From contig NC_050475.1 of NCBI RefSeq assembly GCF_013373865.1, positions 18,584,358 to 18,648,357 of the forward strand: DNA of 64,000 nucleotides. The letters run 5' to 3'. The notes beneath the pieces are model-generated. The model ran no database searches and had not been told where the DNA came from. It saw only the letters and a program-made list of their open reading frames with translations. Source of the DNA: Monomorium pharaonis (lineage: Eukaryota > Arthropoda > Insecta > Hymenoptera > Formicidae). Every line of letters begins with the position of its first letter. Positions within the stretch are counted from its first letter, which is position 1. Shown here piece after piece: positions 1 through 11,300 of the stretch. The position numbers and the translations under genes are program-made.

Positions 1-356
1 TAATTTTTATCATTTTTTTACACATGTGCGATTGACGTTATCAAAAATGTTGCATGCAAAATCGTGACAGTACTTCGTTATCACGTAGATTGCCACATTC
101 GAAAGCTAAAACTCCTGTTTTTAGCATGATAGGTTAAATCGAATTTATATTGGATTTATATGAAATTCTATGTAAAATTGAGATTGAAAAGTTGTGATTA
201 GAGAAAGACCTAAGACAATAAAAATCGGATATAACAAAATATAATCATGTTATATCAGATTTATATTTTTCAAAATATTTTTAAAATGAAACTAATCTTA
301 TCCACGGAAGTTGAGGAAACGTTAAATTGTTTCCAATAAAAGGAGGCTCTTGTATC
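1..356. other. AT-rich DNA, no gene
   Basis: This is AT-rich sequence without a supported open frame. The stretch at about 288-320 (AATCTTATCC, then GGAAG..GGAAA) faintly resembles the end of the ~240-bp unit duplicated just downstream, so it may be the decayed end of a third copy. I see no splice-site pair or RNA gene. Confidence 0.4.
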
Positions 357-820
357 ACTGGTATTTTCCATTTGAATGAAAATATCAGAAAATATTTTCT
401 AAATTTTGCGATACGTTATACAACGCAGTTAGTTAGATTTGAATGTGAAACGTTCACATTTTTGAACAATTTATAAATATTAGACGCTTTTATTTTATAG
501 ACGTATTTTTCTCTAAAATACTCCTATGTGTTTTTTAATCTTATTCAATAAAGCTAAAACAAATTGAATTCTTTCGAAAATATTGTGCGTTAATATTACT
601 GGTATTTTGCATATGAACAAAAATAGTGTAAATTTTTTTTGTAAAAGTCTTGTTTAGCTGTATGTTATCGCATTCGATTGTAAAGGGTTCTTGTTTTCAG
701 CGATGGTTATAAAAATTAAATTTTGTATTTTATAGATATATTTTTCTCTAAAACAATATTCCCTCTAAAACAATATTTACCAGATTTTCCATTTTAATCT
801 TATTCATTAAAACCGTGGAA
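357..820. repeat. Tandem duplication, two diverged ~240-bp AT-rich units
   Basis: Two units begin with the same motif, ACTGGTATTTT, at 357 and 598. The order of landmarks is the same in each: ACTGGTATTTTSCAT, GAAnAAAATA, TATTTTATAGA, ATTTTTCTCTAAAA (about 505 and 740) and TTTAATCTTATTCA (about 535 and 795). The offset is 235-241 bp throughout, so this is a tandem duplication followed by substitutions and small indels. No open frame is conserved between the copies. The type of repeat is unknown. Confidence 0.65.
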
Positions 821-2880
821 ATTTCCCTGACAATGGCGCGGTATATGAATGCTATGGATATTTATTACTGATTTTTACATAAATAAAAGAAATTTTTTGA
901 AAGCATGGCAATCGTATTACGTGATTGCTTATAACAGATTGCCACATCGGATGCGAAGGGGGTTCATGTTTTCGGCAATGTCGGCACTCCGTATTGCATA
1001 CCGCATGTTCGATCGCTCGAAGTATAATAGTTCGCGAAATATAATCGGGCTGCGGCATCGGCATGGCCGCCGTTGCAGTTTGTAATATACTGGCAGTACA
1101 ATACGGTGTTTCTCAAAACTTTGAAGTGGGCTGCGGTTGCAGTTGAATTGCTTCATTAGATCTTACTTGTTCCAGAGGTTAAGACCGCCTCGATATTACT
1201 ATTCCGTGCGGACAGCCGATTCCGCAATGTGAGTTCGCACATCGAATTAGCCGAATTTCCGACGCGAATGCTGCGAAATATTAACTTTGTCGTTGAAAAA
1301 GTGATAGGTGAACACGAGCAGTTTCCACATTTGTATTTTAAAAAGCGCATTTTTTGTTCTAAATGTTATATTATTGAAAAGAAAAAACGGCATTACAGTT
1401 TGAGTATATTTCTTATTAGTAAAATATAATCGATAGATATCCGTTCATTTTATTGTGAGGACAAACGGCTTAGCTTTTACGTTTATTCTTTTCTTTTAAT
1501 TACTTTAGTAAAGAAAAAGGATTTTTGTGTAATTATTAGTAAAATAGTAAAATAATTGCTATGTTAATTTAGGGTGGGTGTATTTTTAAGTGCAATATGT
1601 AACAAATTCTTTTGATTGGCTCGGATTCGTAAAAATTTGATGTGCGTGTGAGCAATCTTGCGAGAGCCCTTTCTTTCGGTCTTTCCCGTATTTTTATTAG
1701 CCAGACATCGATTAAAATCGAATGCGCGTTTACAAATTCGTGGAAGCGGTAACTATCGTTTCTCGTATTATGGCCTCACCGCACGTGATTCCGTAGTAAA
1801 AGGGCGCAACATGGGTATAATTTTGTTCCTGTTATCGTGCGTAAAGCGCTTGGGAATTGAACGCGCGCGTTGTTCCAATTTCGGGCGTTTTATTTGCGTC
1901 CGAGAAGATACGACGAAGATACATCTGATAAATTATCGTCACACTCACGCAAAGAGCATAATGAATGTGTGTAATTGAAATTTATATTTTATTATTTTAT
2001 ATTATTTTTAATTTAAATTTTTAATTTAATAGAAGTAATTTGTAAAGTTAATTTTTCCATAAAATTTCGTACATAAAATATTTTTCTTCCCTCACACAGA
2101 GTTTTTATATTTTGTATAATTTGTTAGTGAAACGTAGAATTGTGTATGTGCGTGTATTTATAGTTAAGTTTTTAAATTACTGTGTTAATTTTGATACTGA
2201 AATATACAGAATATTACTGTAAATGCATGCCGGGTCAAAATTACTCCGAACACAAAGTAGAGTAATAATGGCTGGTCAAATTAAAGCTTGCGTTATGTCC
2301 AAAATTAGCTTTATTTCAATTAGATCATTATTATTTCATTATGTTAAGAATTCCTAATAACGCCAATGCAGAGTTTGCGCGGAAATTCATATATTTTTTA
2401 ACCAGACATTTCATTGTTTAATAAATGGGCTCGTTGTTCAATAAATTGCTTGACGGTAATACGGCGCACTTACATTCGATATTTAGTCACTGTGCGGTGA
2501 TGTGTAAATAAATTTCAGATAAATTGGCCGTGTTAGCGAACGCGAATGAATAAAATTCCGCTCGTCGCGGCGACCTTTATTAAAATTCAAAAATAGTGGT
2601 AATTTCTATAAATTTCCGACAAAAGCGCTCTGCACTCGCGGTTGATTGAACGTACTAATTCGATATTTAATATTAACCCGATGTAACCATTGAATTATGA
2701 ATACAGCGAGCAACAACGGTGCACAATAATTTCGACGTAAATTGATCCGTTCGTCCGTCCGGCTGGCCGCGGTAGGTAGTAGGCGCGCATGCGATCGCAC
2801 CGGCGCCAATATCGGAAGTTAATTAAATACACTTCTGCATTGTAACTTTAATAATATCAAGGCCGACGCGCGTATTTAAT
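821..2880. other. Intergenic or intronic DNA, no gene recognised
   Basis: This is a mixture of moderately GC-rich (about 830-1250, 1630-1950, 2530-2870) and AT-rich (about 1400-1600, 1980-2230) sequence. Open frames here are short and random in composition. The longest, 106 codons at 1658-1978 (+), has no recognisable domain, no splice-site context and no credible upstream region. I see no RNA gene or mobile-element ends. Confidence 0.4.
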
Positions 2881-2899
2881 TACGCCTAAATTCACCCGC

Positions 2900-2937
2900 C
2901 TCTCTCTCTCTCTCTCTCTCTTTCTCTCTGCGAGATC
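2900..2937. repeat. (CT)n microsatellite
   Basis: This is a CT dinucleotide tract with one TTT interruption near its right end. It is the first of many CT/GA tracts in the window. Such tracts can bind GAGA-type factors in insects, but nothing here shows function. Confidence 0.9.
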
Positions 2938-3359
2938 TTGCGCAACTGCGGTCGTTGGCCGCAGCTATAGTAACCGTCATTAACGTTCTTAATGAAAGAG
3001 GCTGAATCGCTGAGCACGCATACCGTCGGATAAGGGTACTCGCTTAAAAGAATAATTCCACGTCGTAAAAATGTTTATGTAGATCTTCTTTCCTTTTTCT
3101 CTTTCTGAATATTTTTTTTTCATGTTATTATAGTTAGAATATGTTGCCCAGGTATTTTGTGAAATATTCTGACGTAAAAATTATGTAATTAGTTTTGACG
3201 AAAGGTTAACAATAATTTTGCCACCGCGCGCACGTTTGCTGCTACAGGAGCGAAATAAGTAACCCCATTTGGCGGGGTACGCATGAAGTTGAGGCATGGC
3301 GTGAAGTAAAGAGTGACGAAGTGCGAGAAACAAGGTCGAGGAAACGAGAGAGGTAAAGA

Positions 3360-3388
3360 GAGAGGAGAGAGAGAGAGAGAGAGAGAAA
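3360..3388. repeat. (GA)n microsatellite
   Basis: This is a GA dinucleotide tract within a purine-rich stretch of about 3330-3500. The purine bias keeps stop codons rare and accounts for the overlapping open frames on both strands around 3190-3900. Confidence 0.9.
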
Positions 3389-3560
3389 GGTGAAGGATGG
3401 CGGGAGGGTACGAAGAGTGCCTTGAGTGGTCTAGTGGAGTAGCGCGAGGAAGAGTGTGCAAGGGCCAAGAGAAAAGGGATAGTAAGGGAGGTGCGCCTGG
3501 GGAGTCGAGGGTCGGGATGATGCCTCTGGTTCCTTCACTTTCTGCGCTCCTTTTGCTCCT

Positions 3561-3589
3561 TCTTCCTTCCTTCCTTCCTTCCTTCCTTC
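3561..3589. repeat. (TTCC)n microsatellite
   Basis: These are seven near-perfect TTCC tetranucleotide units in a pyrimidine-rich stretch. Confidence 0.9.
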
Positions 3590-4322
3590 GATTTCCCTTC
3601 CGTCCTCCGTTATAGCTCTCCCTCCTTTTCTCTATCGTATCCTTTCGCGGGGGGGGGAACACCCACCCTCGATGCAGGGGGCGGTAGAATGTCTGCCGGT
3701 GCACTAAGCTCGCCTGGATTCTTCATGGCGATGCTCTGGAGACCGGAAACCGCGTGCGAGATTCGCGACATGTGCAGGGCCGTTCCGTGCATTTGCAATA
3801 AGTTTCGCGGTCTTTTTCTTCGCGTTTTTGTTTCCCCGATTGTTTGTTGCGCTGAATCTAGATTGCAAGGCGAAATTGCGTCTCGCGCGTGGAGCAAAGT
3901 ATATGGTCGCTAGACTAACGCCAATGAATAATTTATCATTCGGATATCGCTTGTCTTCTTATGCATCATTATTATACTAAAATTAGCGTGGAATACATAA
4001 TACATAATGCACTTTAGACTTTTGACTTTTTGACGCGATCAATTATTTATTGTGTTATTATTATGAAATCTTCGAAAGACGTTATTTAATATTCGATGAT
4101 GTTAAATCTGTTCTGTTTGCAATAGAGTTTCTGGGGATGTGACTCTTACAATCTTCTATTACAATACATATATTTTGAAATTGTTAGGCGAGTGTACCTT
4201 GCGTGAAAAGCTTCCGGATTTTCCTGATAACGGTTTCAGTGGAACATGGCTACATACGCCCGCACATATAGTAATATATACGGTTAAGAGACGTACATGT
4301 ACCGTAATAGCCAGTTTCGTAT
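3590..4322. other. Spacer between microsatellites and the pogo element, no gene
   Basis: The first half is GC-rich and includes a G-run near 3650. From about 3910 the sequence becomes AT-rich. Overlapping frames on both strands (3610-3913) look like shadows of low-stop sequence and resemble no protein I know. Confidence 0.35.
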
Positions 4323-4324
4323 TA

Positions 4325-4350
4325 GGGGAAGTTCGCCTAACGCCGGACGG
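4325..4350 (+). repeat. Left terminal inverted repeat of the pogo element
   Basis: The repeat starts GGGGAAGTTCGCC directly after the flanking TA and includes the first subterminal motif, CCTAACGCCGGAC. It pairs with 5896-5920 on the other strand with a few mismatches. Confidence 0.88.
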
Positions 4351-4730
4351 CACCTATTGCCGGACACAACAAATATCTATACATATAGAAACGCGACAGA
4401 AAACGCTATAGTGGCAAAAGGAGAAAGGGAGGGAGTAATAACCTTGGACCTAGCGACACGCTTTTGCGACACGCAGTAAACAAATAGGAACTATCAATCG
4501 TTGCGCTCGGAAGAAAAAAATTGTACTGCGTAAATTTTAGAAGAGTATATTATCAAAACTCTTGTGATTAAATATTGACTTATATTTTTATTAAGTAATT
4601 TGGTAAGTACTTTTTCAATTACGTCAGTGTATTTTATATAAAAAGATACAGTTCAAAAAATATATTTTTTTATTTTGGATATTCGCTGTTCCCTGGTACC
4701 GGACAGAACATTTTCCCCTAATGCCGGACA
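4336..4730 (+). repeat. Left subterminal motif cluster, four CCTAnnnCCGGACA-like sites
   Basis: Four direct copies of a 14-bp motif begin at 4336 (CCTAACGCCGGACG), 4353 (CCTATTGCCGGACA), 4692 (CCTGGTACCGGACA) and 4717 (CCTAATGCCGGACA). They point inward and form two pairs, one at the very end and one about 370 bp inside. Repeated subterminal motifs are often transposase binding sites in this superfamily. That role is inferred here from their symmetry with the right-end cluster. Confidence 0.8.
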
Positions 4731-4823
4731 ATGAAAATGTCAACGTTATGTGTCTATGTTTATTTTTATAATATTGAATTATAATATTTTGTTTTTGGAG
4801 AATAGAAAAACCTAGGAGGCATT

Positions 4824-5402
4824 ATGGAGAATAAAAAGAAAGGATCATGGGATAAGGATAATTTGAAAACTGCTCTTGATAAAGTTTTGTCAAAAAAAAT
4901 GGGACTGAGAGAAGCTGCGCTAAAGTATAGTATTCCTAAAAGCACTTTACATGACAAAATAACCTGCCTAAAGTCCGGTGAAGAAATTGCATTGCAGCCT
5001 AAGCTTGGTAGATTCACCAAAACATTCCTACCAGAATATGAAGAACAATTATTGAACCATGTAAAAGACTTATCTAATCGATGTTTGCCACTTATGAAAA
5101 AAGAATTTTTAAAGTTGGCATATGACTTAGCTGTAGAGCTAAAGCTTCCTCATCGCTTCAACACTGAAAAAAGAACAGCTGGTAAACATTTTTACTATGA
5201 TTTTATGGCTAGACATCCTGATTTATCACTAAGAACACCCGAGTCTACGAGTATGATGCGAGCTGTAGGTTTTAATAAGCCGCAGGTAGATTTGTTCTTC
5301 TCAAATCTTGAAAAACTCATGAATCAATATAATTTTCCTCCTTCTAACAAAAGAAACAAAGCACCGAAAACAAACAGCAGTGGCACATTTATCCGGGCCT
5401 GA
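4824..5402 (+). CDS. Truncated pogo-type transposase, DNA-binding half only
   Basis: The 192-residue product contains a Psq-type helix-turn-helix at about residues 9-52 (LREAALKYSIPKSTLHDKI is the recognition part). A CENP-B/Tc5-type helix-turn-helix follows at about 62-135, then the family signature LSLRTPESTS (134-143) with GFNKPQVDLFF after it. In full-length relatives the DDE nuclease domain begins just after a motif like NFPPSN, seen here at 170-175. Here the sequence instead runs into an unrelated tail (KRNKAPKTNSSG) and a TGA stop, so the catalytic triad is missing. The frame is intact for 192 codons and the start is the first ATG, at 4824. The product could still bind the element's ends but could not cut DNA. 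Such a protein could act as a repressor or just be a relic; nothing in the sequence decides this. Confidence 0.85.
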   Translation: MENKKKGSWDKDNLKTALDKVLSKKMGLREAALKYSIPKSTLHDKITCLKSGEEIALQPKLGRFTKTFLPEYEEQLLNHVKDLSNRCLPLMKKEFLKLAYDLAVELKLPHRFNTEKRTAGKHFYYDFMARHPDLSLRTPESTSMMRAVGFNKPQVDLFFSNLEKLMNQYNFPPSNKRNKAPKTNSSGTFIRA

Positions 5403-5670
5403 AGCTAATTACCTTGAAGGGTTCTTGGTTATGAGAAAACGCGAAATCTTTTTTCTAGTTTGTCATACACTTCTTTTAAGTCCGGTTATTAATGCATCAA
5501 ATAATATGTTTGTGTCTTCTATACGAAACTTATTCTTGCCCTTTGGTAAATCTGTGCCTCTTTTGCCGTCTGAAAAATTTTTTGTTTTATTTTTTTATTT
5601 TTTAGCTTGTGTGGATATCTCTGAGTGTTTTGCTAACTATATTTGTGATCGGTACCTATTATTTTAAAGT
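5403..5670. other. Non-coding remnant inside the pogo element
   Basis: This 268-bp stretch lies between the transposase stop and the right subterminal motifs. It occupies the place where the catalytic domain would be, but I can find no DDE-like peptide in any frame on either strand. The 95-codon frame at 5380-5667 is a hydrophobic, T-rich run that overlaps the end of the transposase frame and looks accidental. A deletion junction probably lies around 5348-5400. Confidence 0.5.
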
Positions 5671-5909
5671 TGTTCGGCGTTAGGGGACTTACTTTTATTG
5701 TGTCCGGTATTAGGGGCCAGTTTATGTTTCACTAAAATCATAAATCAAAGATTAACTGTGATTTAAGATAATTGTTCTGACAAAGTTGATTATTTTGTTC
5801 TTTTATCTTGATTTCTAATATGTTAACTTGTAATAAATACAATATAAAAAATATATAACGAAATAGTTTTTTATTTATCCTGAAAAAACCTTAGGTGTCC
5901 GGCACTAGG
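5671..5909 (-). repeat. Right subterminal motif cluster, three inverted sites
   Basis: On the minus strand the motif CCTAnnnCCGGACA recurs at 5896-5909, 5701-5714 and 5671-5684 (the last has CGAACA). On the plus strand they read TGTCCGGCACTAGG, TGTCCGGTATTAGG and TGTTCGGCGTTAGG. All three face inward, opposite to the left cluster. The inner pair is spaced 30 bp start to start, and the left inner pair is 25 bp. Confidence 0.8.
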
Positions 5910-5920
5910 CGAACTCCCCC
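5896..5920 (-). repeat. Right terminal inverted repeat of the pogo element
   Basis: This is the reverse complement of the left end with a few mismatches. It ends in GAACTCCCCC at 5920, and the duplicated TA follows at 5921-5922. Confidence 0.88.
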
Positions 5921-5922
5921 TA

Positions 5923-6821
5923 CACTGTCACATAATGCTCCGCCGTCATAAAAAGGAAAAGAATATATGAAACGGTAGGGTTTTCTTCAAAGGGGAGGCA
6001 CACCGGGAAGAAATAATGGATATAATGAGGCAGACGTTGTTCGTTTACCGTGTCTAGGTACTCATAATATTCTAAGACCACCTTTTTCCTTTCTCTATAA
6101 TGAAATCACGGTTTCAGTAGCGACGAATACAGTAGCCTTTTAGCAACTACGTGAGTTTTTTTTTCAATATTTCATGAATTTAATTCTGTAGATTCGTTGA
6201 GCCGTCGCTTTTGCCGTCAGGTCTCAACTTACGCAGGACACGAGAGGATCGACGTTACGACAGCTACACACGAGAAATTGATGGCACTTGGTCGAATAAC
6301 GGTTAACGATAGTTTGATATTACGAGACCGCTTTGAATGGACGGGCTTTTGCTCGTCTCCAACGTTATCTCAACATTGTTCAACTAACTCTCAACAGCAA
6401 TCGGAAGAGCCGTTGCATGATCGCAGACTAGTTCCGCCAGTTGGAGGATCAGCTTGGCTTAGGAGCGTTATTTTACGCAACAGAGAATAACCGAATTTAA
6501 CGAAACGTAAATTGATTTGATTTATGCATTGTCGAAAATTTCGAGTCGACAAAGAGAGCCGATGCTTCTTGCACGTGTGTTTTGCTGCGCATGATAGTGG
6601 TGCGTGATCAATCTGATATGGCGAAGAGATTACGATCGGTGCCAATTTGTGCTTTATCACGCCATCTCGATTACGATAATGGTATACTCGGCAGACCGGA
6701 TAAAACGAGAGTGATATTAGGTATTCACAGTTTACGTCATAATTTATGCACGCTACGTTACTGCACTATTTTGTCGGATATATATATATATGGCTTCACG
6801 TACGGTTCTCTCTCTCCCTTC

Positions 6822-6822
<1 letters not shown>
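5923..6822. other. Flank of the pogo element, no supported gene
   Basis: A 97-codon open frame (6197-6490, +) follows an AG preceded by TTTAATTCT (6190-6191) and has fairly even codon use. It has no ATG at its start, no recognisable domain, no donor and no poly(A) signal. Upstream GTGAGT at 6151 is too close to pair with that AG as an intron. I therefore do not call a gene here. A short TA run precedes the CT tract. Confidence 0.3.

Positions 6823-6890
<68 letters not shown>
6823..6890. repeat. (CT)n microsatellite
   Basis: This is about 34 uninterrupted CT units. It makes poly-Ser/Leu frames on the plus strand that are artefacts of the repeat. Confidence 0.95.
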
Positions 6891-6893
<3 letters not shown>

Positions 6894-7221
6894 GCACTTC
6901 GATATTCCGCGACGTGTAATCGAGATTTATATTATCCGATCGGCATTACGTTCGCGGATAATATCCTGCTTACCCTATGGTTCCTTGCTTTCATATCCGT
7001 TATTTCTGACCTCAAAAGCGCGTTCGTAAAATTCGATTTACCTATACGCGTTTATCAGATAAATGGCGAATGTATCGGTGAAAATATGAACCGCTGGTAA
7101 CAAAGTAACAAAAGCCACAAACGCCGGAACGAAAACCGCCAGTTTGTGTTGCGCGTTTGTGCGTGTTATTTCAATGACAATATCACCCAACGAATTTTAT
7201 ATACGCCGAAGCGAACGTTTG

Positions 7222-7239
7222 CTCTCTCTCTCTCTCTCT
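7222..7239. repeat. Short (CT)n tract
   Basis: These are nine CT units with no adjacent feature. Confidence 0.85.
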
Positions 7240-8376
7240 GAAAGTAGATTATAGCGCGAGACAAAGCATATTCCTTTGCTCGCCACAATTTTATTCTCGA
7301 TAGCTTTGTAAATGTAAAAATCAAATGAATTTTTAAATCGTAAATATCATAAAGAAACGTTTTTCAATTTTCAACGTAAATATTTATGAGTATACAAACG
7401 TTCGTGAGAGAACGACAGTAGGAGAATGAGTTTTGCGAGAAAGAAAGTAAATTCGTAGTACTGCCGTTAAGAGAGGGTAGAGTTTGGCATTAGAATTAAA
7501 AGAGACTTGAGAAAAGAAAATAATATCTGCGGAAATGATCACAATACAAACAGCGGTTGCTGAAGCTCACGGTTTTAATTTCTTAAGCATTAGCCGGCCT
7601 TAAAACTTTTTTTCACCGCGGAGTTACATCGTCGGGCGCCGCCCTTAGTCTACCATCTCCATCGTATAACAAATTCCGGCCGCGCCGAGCGAAATCCGCG
7701 ACGTGGAATAATGTACAATTATCCGGCGAGAAAGCCTGTCCGTCGTCGAGCGCAATTAGAGCGCATCCGCCCGACATCGTCGGTCGATTCCATTTTTTTC
7801 ATAAATCTCCGCCGCACTTTATAAGCGGTCTGATCCTAGATTAGAGTTAATTTTGAAACCGCGGACCGATGGCCGGCTATAAGTGGATTTTTCTCTGTTC
7901 CCCGACCGATGAACGGCGCCGGATTATGTATCAGCGCGTCCGTGGTACGGGTAATCGAGGAATAACGAATGACGATGCCGGGTAGTGGTGGTGATAGTGG
8001 TGGTGCACTCTCAAATGCACCCTTCTCGAAATATCGATCTCTGGCATATCGACATCGGGAAGAAAATATCATCCCGAGAGAGTTTCGAAAATTTCGCGCC
8101 GTGCATCGAATAACAGGGCCGACTTTTCTGTGTGCATGTTTCATGCGCAACGTACGCGCTGAATGCGCCGTCGAAGCCGAACTGATTACTCCGCCGCTTC
8201 CTGCGCGCGCGGTCGTAAATAGGCGTCCATCAAATGCCATAAATCCCCCCGCGCGATTCACCCAACCGCGTAATCTGTAAATTCAAAATGGATTACGCTA
8301 CCTCGCGCGCGCAGGGAGAGAAGAGGAGGAATTATGCCGTAGCGCGTCGTACCCGAAATCCTTGCGGGAGGACATT
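7240..8376. other. GC-rich spacer, no gene recognised
   Basis: AT-rich sequence to about 7560 turns into GC- and CpG-rich sequence from about 7600 onward. Open frames of 141 codons (7836-8261, -) and 103 codons (7969-8280, +) overlap on opposite strands. Both have biased Arg/Ala/Pro composition typical of stop-poor GC-rich DNA. No domain or splice pair supports either. Confidence 0.35.
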
Positions 8377-8398
8377 CGTCGTCGTCGTCGTCGTCGTC
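8377..8398. repeat. (CGT)n trinucleotide repeat
   Basis: These are seven CGT units in GC-rich sequence. Confidence 0.9.
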
Positions 8399-11300
8399 AA
8401 CCTTTGGCTTTTCGATCCTCTTTCGGTTTTTTTCTATTGATTATTAAAATGTCAAATCAAATCGGCCGATGTTAGTAAACGAGGCGCCGCCGCCGCGAGT
8501 ATAGCTTCGTATCTCGGCTGAGAGACTGGCGTCGCTTCGCAAAATTCAATTTAGTTCGTGATCATTGATTGCCTTTGTGTTGACGAGTGTACGCGAGCAG
8601 GATGTGTCTTCCTTTGATTATCGCACGGAAGGATTGCAGCCGTTGCCTTTGCCTAGATCTCACATACACATGCCGCTGGTAGCATTCAAGAGAGGGTAAA
8701 CCGAATGAAGCGAGAAGTAGCGGCGTACCTTGGAAGATCGCTTTGTAGTAACGCGCATTAGCGCGATGCTATCATACGTATTTGCCCGATTAATCGCTTC
8801 GATTAAATACTGATTTGCTGAAGCTTCGCCCTCCGAGTATGCGCCGAGAGTGAACTACTTTGTGTCAGTTGTACCGGGGAATAGGGAGGAGGTAAGGGAG
8901 GAAGAGGGTGTTTCCGCGACTGCGGCACGCAAATAAAGTTGTACGATATCGCCATGCCGAAATTGAGCGTTACGCGAAAGCCCGGTCGGAAACTAATGCA
9001 AGCAATAACGTCGGTTTAAGCGTGGCTTAATGACTATAACTATGGCTGGGATTAGCAGCTAACTTGGTCGTAAACGTTTCCTTCGGGACCCGGAAGGCTT
9101 ACTTAGACTGGCATGGATACACGGACCCACGGAATATTGCTAACCGAAAACGTGCCCCCGCACTCGTTGGCCGAAAATGTGAAATATGACCGACTCGGTG
9201 GAATATCCTCGCGGAAATTCAGTGGCGGATTTCCCAATAGATTCTCATTTTCCTTCCGAAAAGTATAAACATTTGGGTCATGTGCGCGACGCTCTATATA
9301 ATTTACCTATGTATCACCGAAGTCAAACACGTAAAATATCGCGAGCATTGTTTCACTTGGCCTACGCTTATTTTCAGATCCATACGAATTAAAACTATTT
9401 AAAAAAAAAAAAATAGTCTTAGTTTCTTTTTTTATGTACATTTGTACAGTTCTTTAAGTTGTAACGCTGGCGACGCCGCCAAATCGCATCTTTCACCCAA
9501 CAATAAATAAAATGCAGAACAATTTTCCCGAACAATCAATTATTTACGCTTGGATAAATCCGCGGAATTGGTGAATTCGCGGGAGTGAGAACGGAAATCT
9601 AGCTCGTCCTCGAGTGGCTCGGATCTATGCACAGCGAAATAGGATTTAGTCGTGTGTACGCGCGCGCGTGGGGTGTAATACAAATTCTCTGTAAATAAAT
9701 TACACATCCGTGGTGACAATTTCATTCTCCCCTTTACGGTAAATCATACCGCGCATCCGCGGGATATACAGAGTACGCGGTACCCGAAACGGTAGGCGTA
9801 CGGAGCGTTTACGTTGACTTTAATGTTTCTTTCATGCGTGGAAGAGCTGTAAAGCCGCGAAAAGCGGCACGAAAACGGCGGCACCGCGAGGTGCGCGCAC
9901 ACTTGGATACACCCAAAGTGGCGTCTCTCGCTCCCGCGGTGTAACGCTTACCTTAATTATGTGGCAATGGCGACGAGGTGTCGGTACGCGAGTTCCGAGC
10001 TGCGAGGGTGTAGTCGCGCTTCTTATTGCTCGAGTGTTTTCGCTGAAATCTCGTTTTCTCGCGCGAGACGGATGCGGGACGACGTTCAAAACGTAAGATC
10101 CAGGAAGTTACATCCTCGCCGAGTTATCATCCTAATACGTACGGCACACGCGGTGTGTAGATTTGCATCGAGTTTTCACGGGAGAGAATTTTTATTTATT
10201 TCAACAATGTCGGTAAATTAACAGTGTTTCCTTCAATGATGCTTTTTTTTTTCATTGGTTTATTAAACAATTAAAAGTAACATTGTAAATACATATATAG
10301 AAATTCGAACGCGCATTTATTCCGAGGGAAATAACTACCCTCCGGTCATCCGTAGCGACACAGGACTCCCCCACGAGCGGATGTGTGATTTTTTTTTCCG
10401 GCGCTCACTCTTGCCATCGACCACCCCGTAGCTAGGTTATCGCGCCGACGTATGCCGGTTAATTGCGCGTGAACGAAAGAGCGAGCTCGCTTTTTGTGAA
10501 AGCTCGCACCGTGAAATTGCGGCCGCAAAGCCGCGGAAATATAAAATCGCGGCGCGGCCGCGGCGGCACGCCAGACAATGCCGCGCTGGCGGCGGCGTGT
10601 GTCACAAGTCCCGCTAAATAAATATCATCGGTTAAATTATTATTTCCACATAGGACGCATGTCCGCGCCGCGCATTTTGCGGGTGCATTATCCCGGGGCC
10701 AACGCCTCGTGCCGCCGCGAGCCGCTGAATTTTTTAATCCCATCAACGAGAGGGGCCGGTTCAACCGAAAACTGCGTACGCCGGTACGCCATTAATCTTT
10801 CACGCGTTCGTCGCGCACGAAGATCATATCTCCATATCGAAATGCATTCCCGGTGTTGCGGATCGCGGGGTCTGTAAAAATCGAGCACTTTCAGGGGCCA
10901 CCGGGGGCGGGGTATCTTTTTTATACCGCCGATATATCGACGCTTTTATTTCACGTTTCGGCGCAGCGGAGAACAGTTAGATTTCTTTCCCCTCTTCCAC
11001 CCCTCTTTTTTCATTTTTTTGTGTCGACGACAATAAACTGCGAATTTATGCCGCATATGATACCTCTTTTTTTTTTTACAACGACAGACTGTTCCTCAAT
11101 GGAATCACTGTCGCGGTTTTCCAAAGGAAAATATGATAGATGAACTTATCACTCTCTCTCTCTCTGTCTATCGTTGCTTGGCGCGATAAATTCTTTTCAG
11201 TTGTGCAATCGAACGGTGCCGATCGAGGGTGTCTAATGATCGAGGAGATTGCAGGTTACTCGTTGAGAATTTCAAGCGAGTATCGCAAGAGGATTCTCTA

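Larger units (their letters stand above)
4325..5920 (+). mobile_element. Pogo/Tigger-type DNA transposon, internally deleted
   Basis: The left end reads GGGGAAGTTCGCC at 4325. The right end, read on the minus strand from 5920, gives GGGGGAGTTCGCC. The inverted match continues through CTAnnGCCGGAC to about 25 bp. A TA dinucleotide flanks each end (4323-4324 and 5921-5922), the target duplication of the Tc1/mariner/pogo superfamily. Inside is a plus-strand frame (4824-5402) with the two DNA-binding domains of a pogo transposase. At about 1.6 kb the element is shorter than a full-length relative carrying a ~450-550-residue transposase, and the DDE catalytic region is absent, so it is non-autonomous. 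The subterminal regions hold a repeated CCTAnnnCCGGACA motif, annotated separately. The TIRs, TSD and domain content agree, so the family assignment is firm. Confidence 0.92.

Noticed and set aside
6192..6490. Possible terminal exon after TTTAATTCTGTAG
   Set aside because: No ATG, no poly(A) signal and no plausible upstream donor; the GTGAGT 40 bp upstream is too close to form an intron with it.
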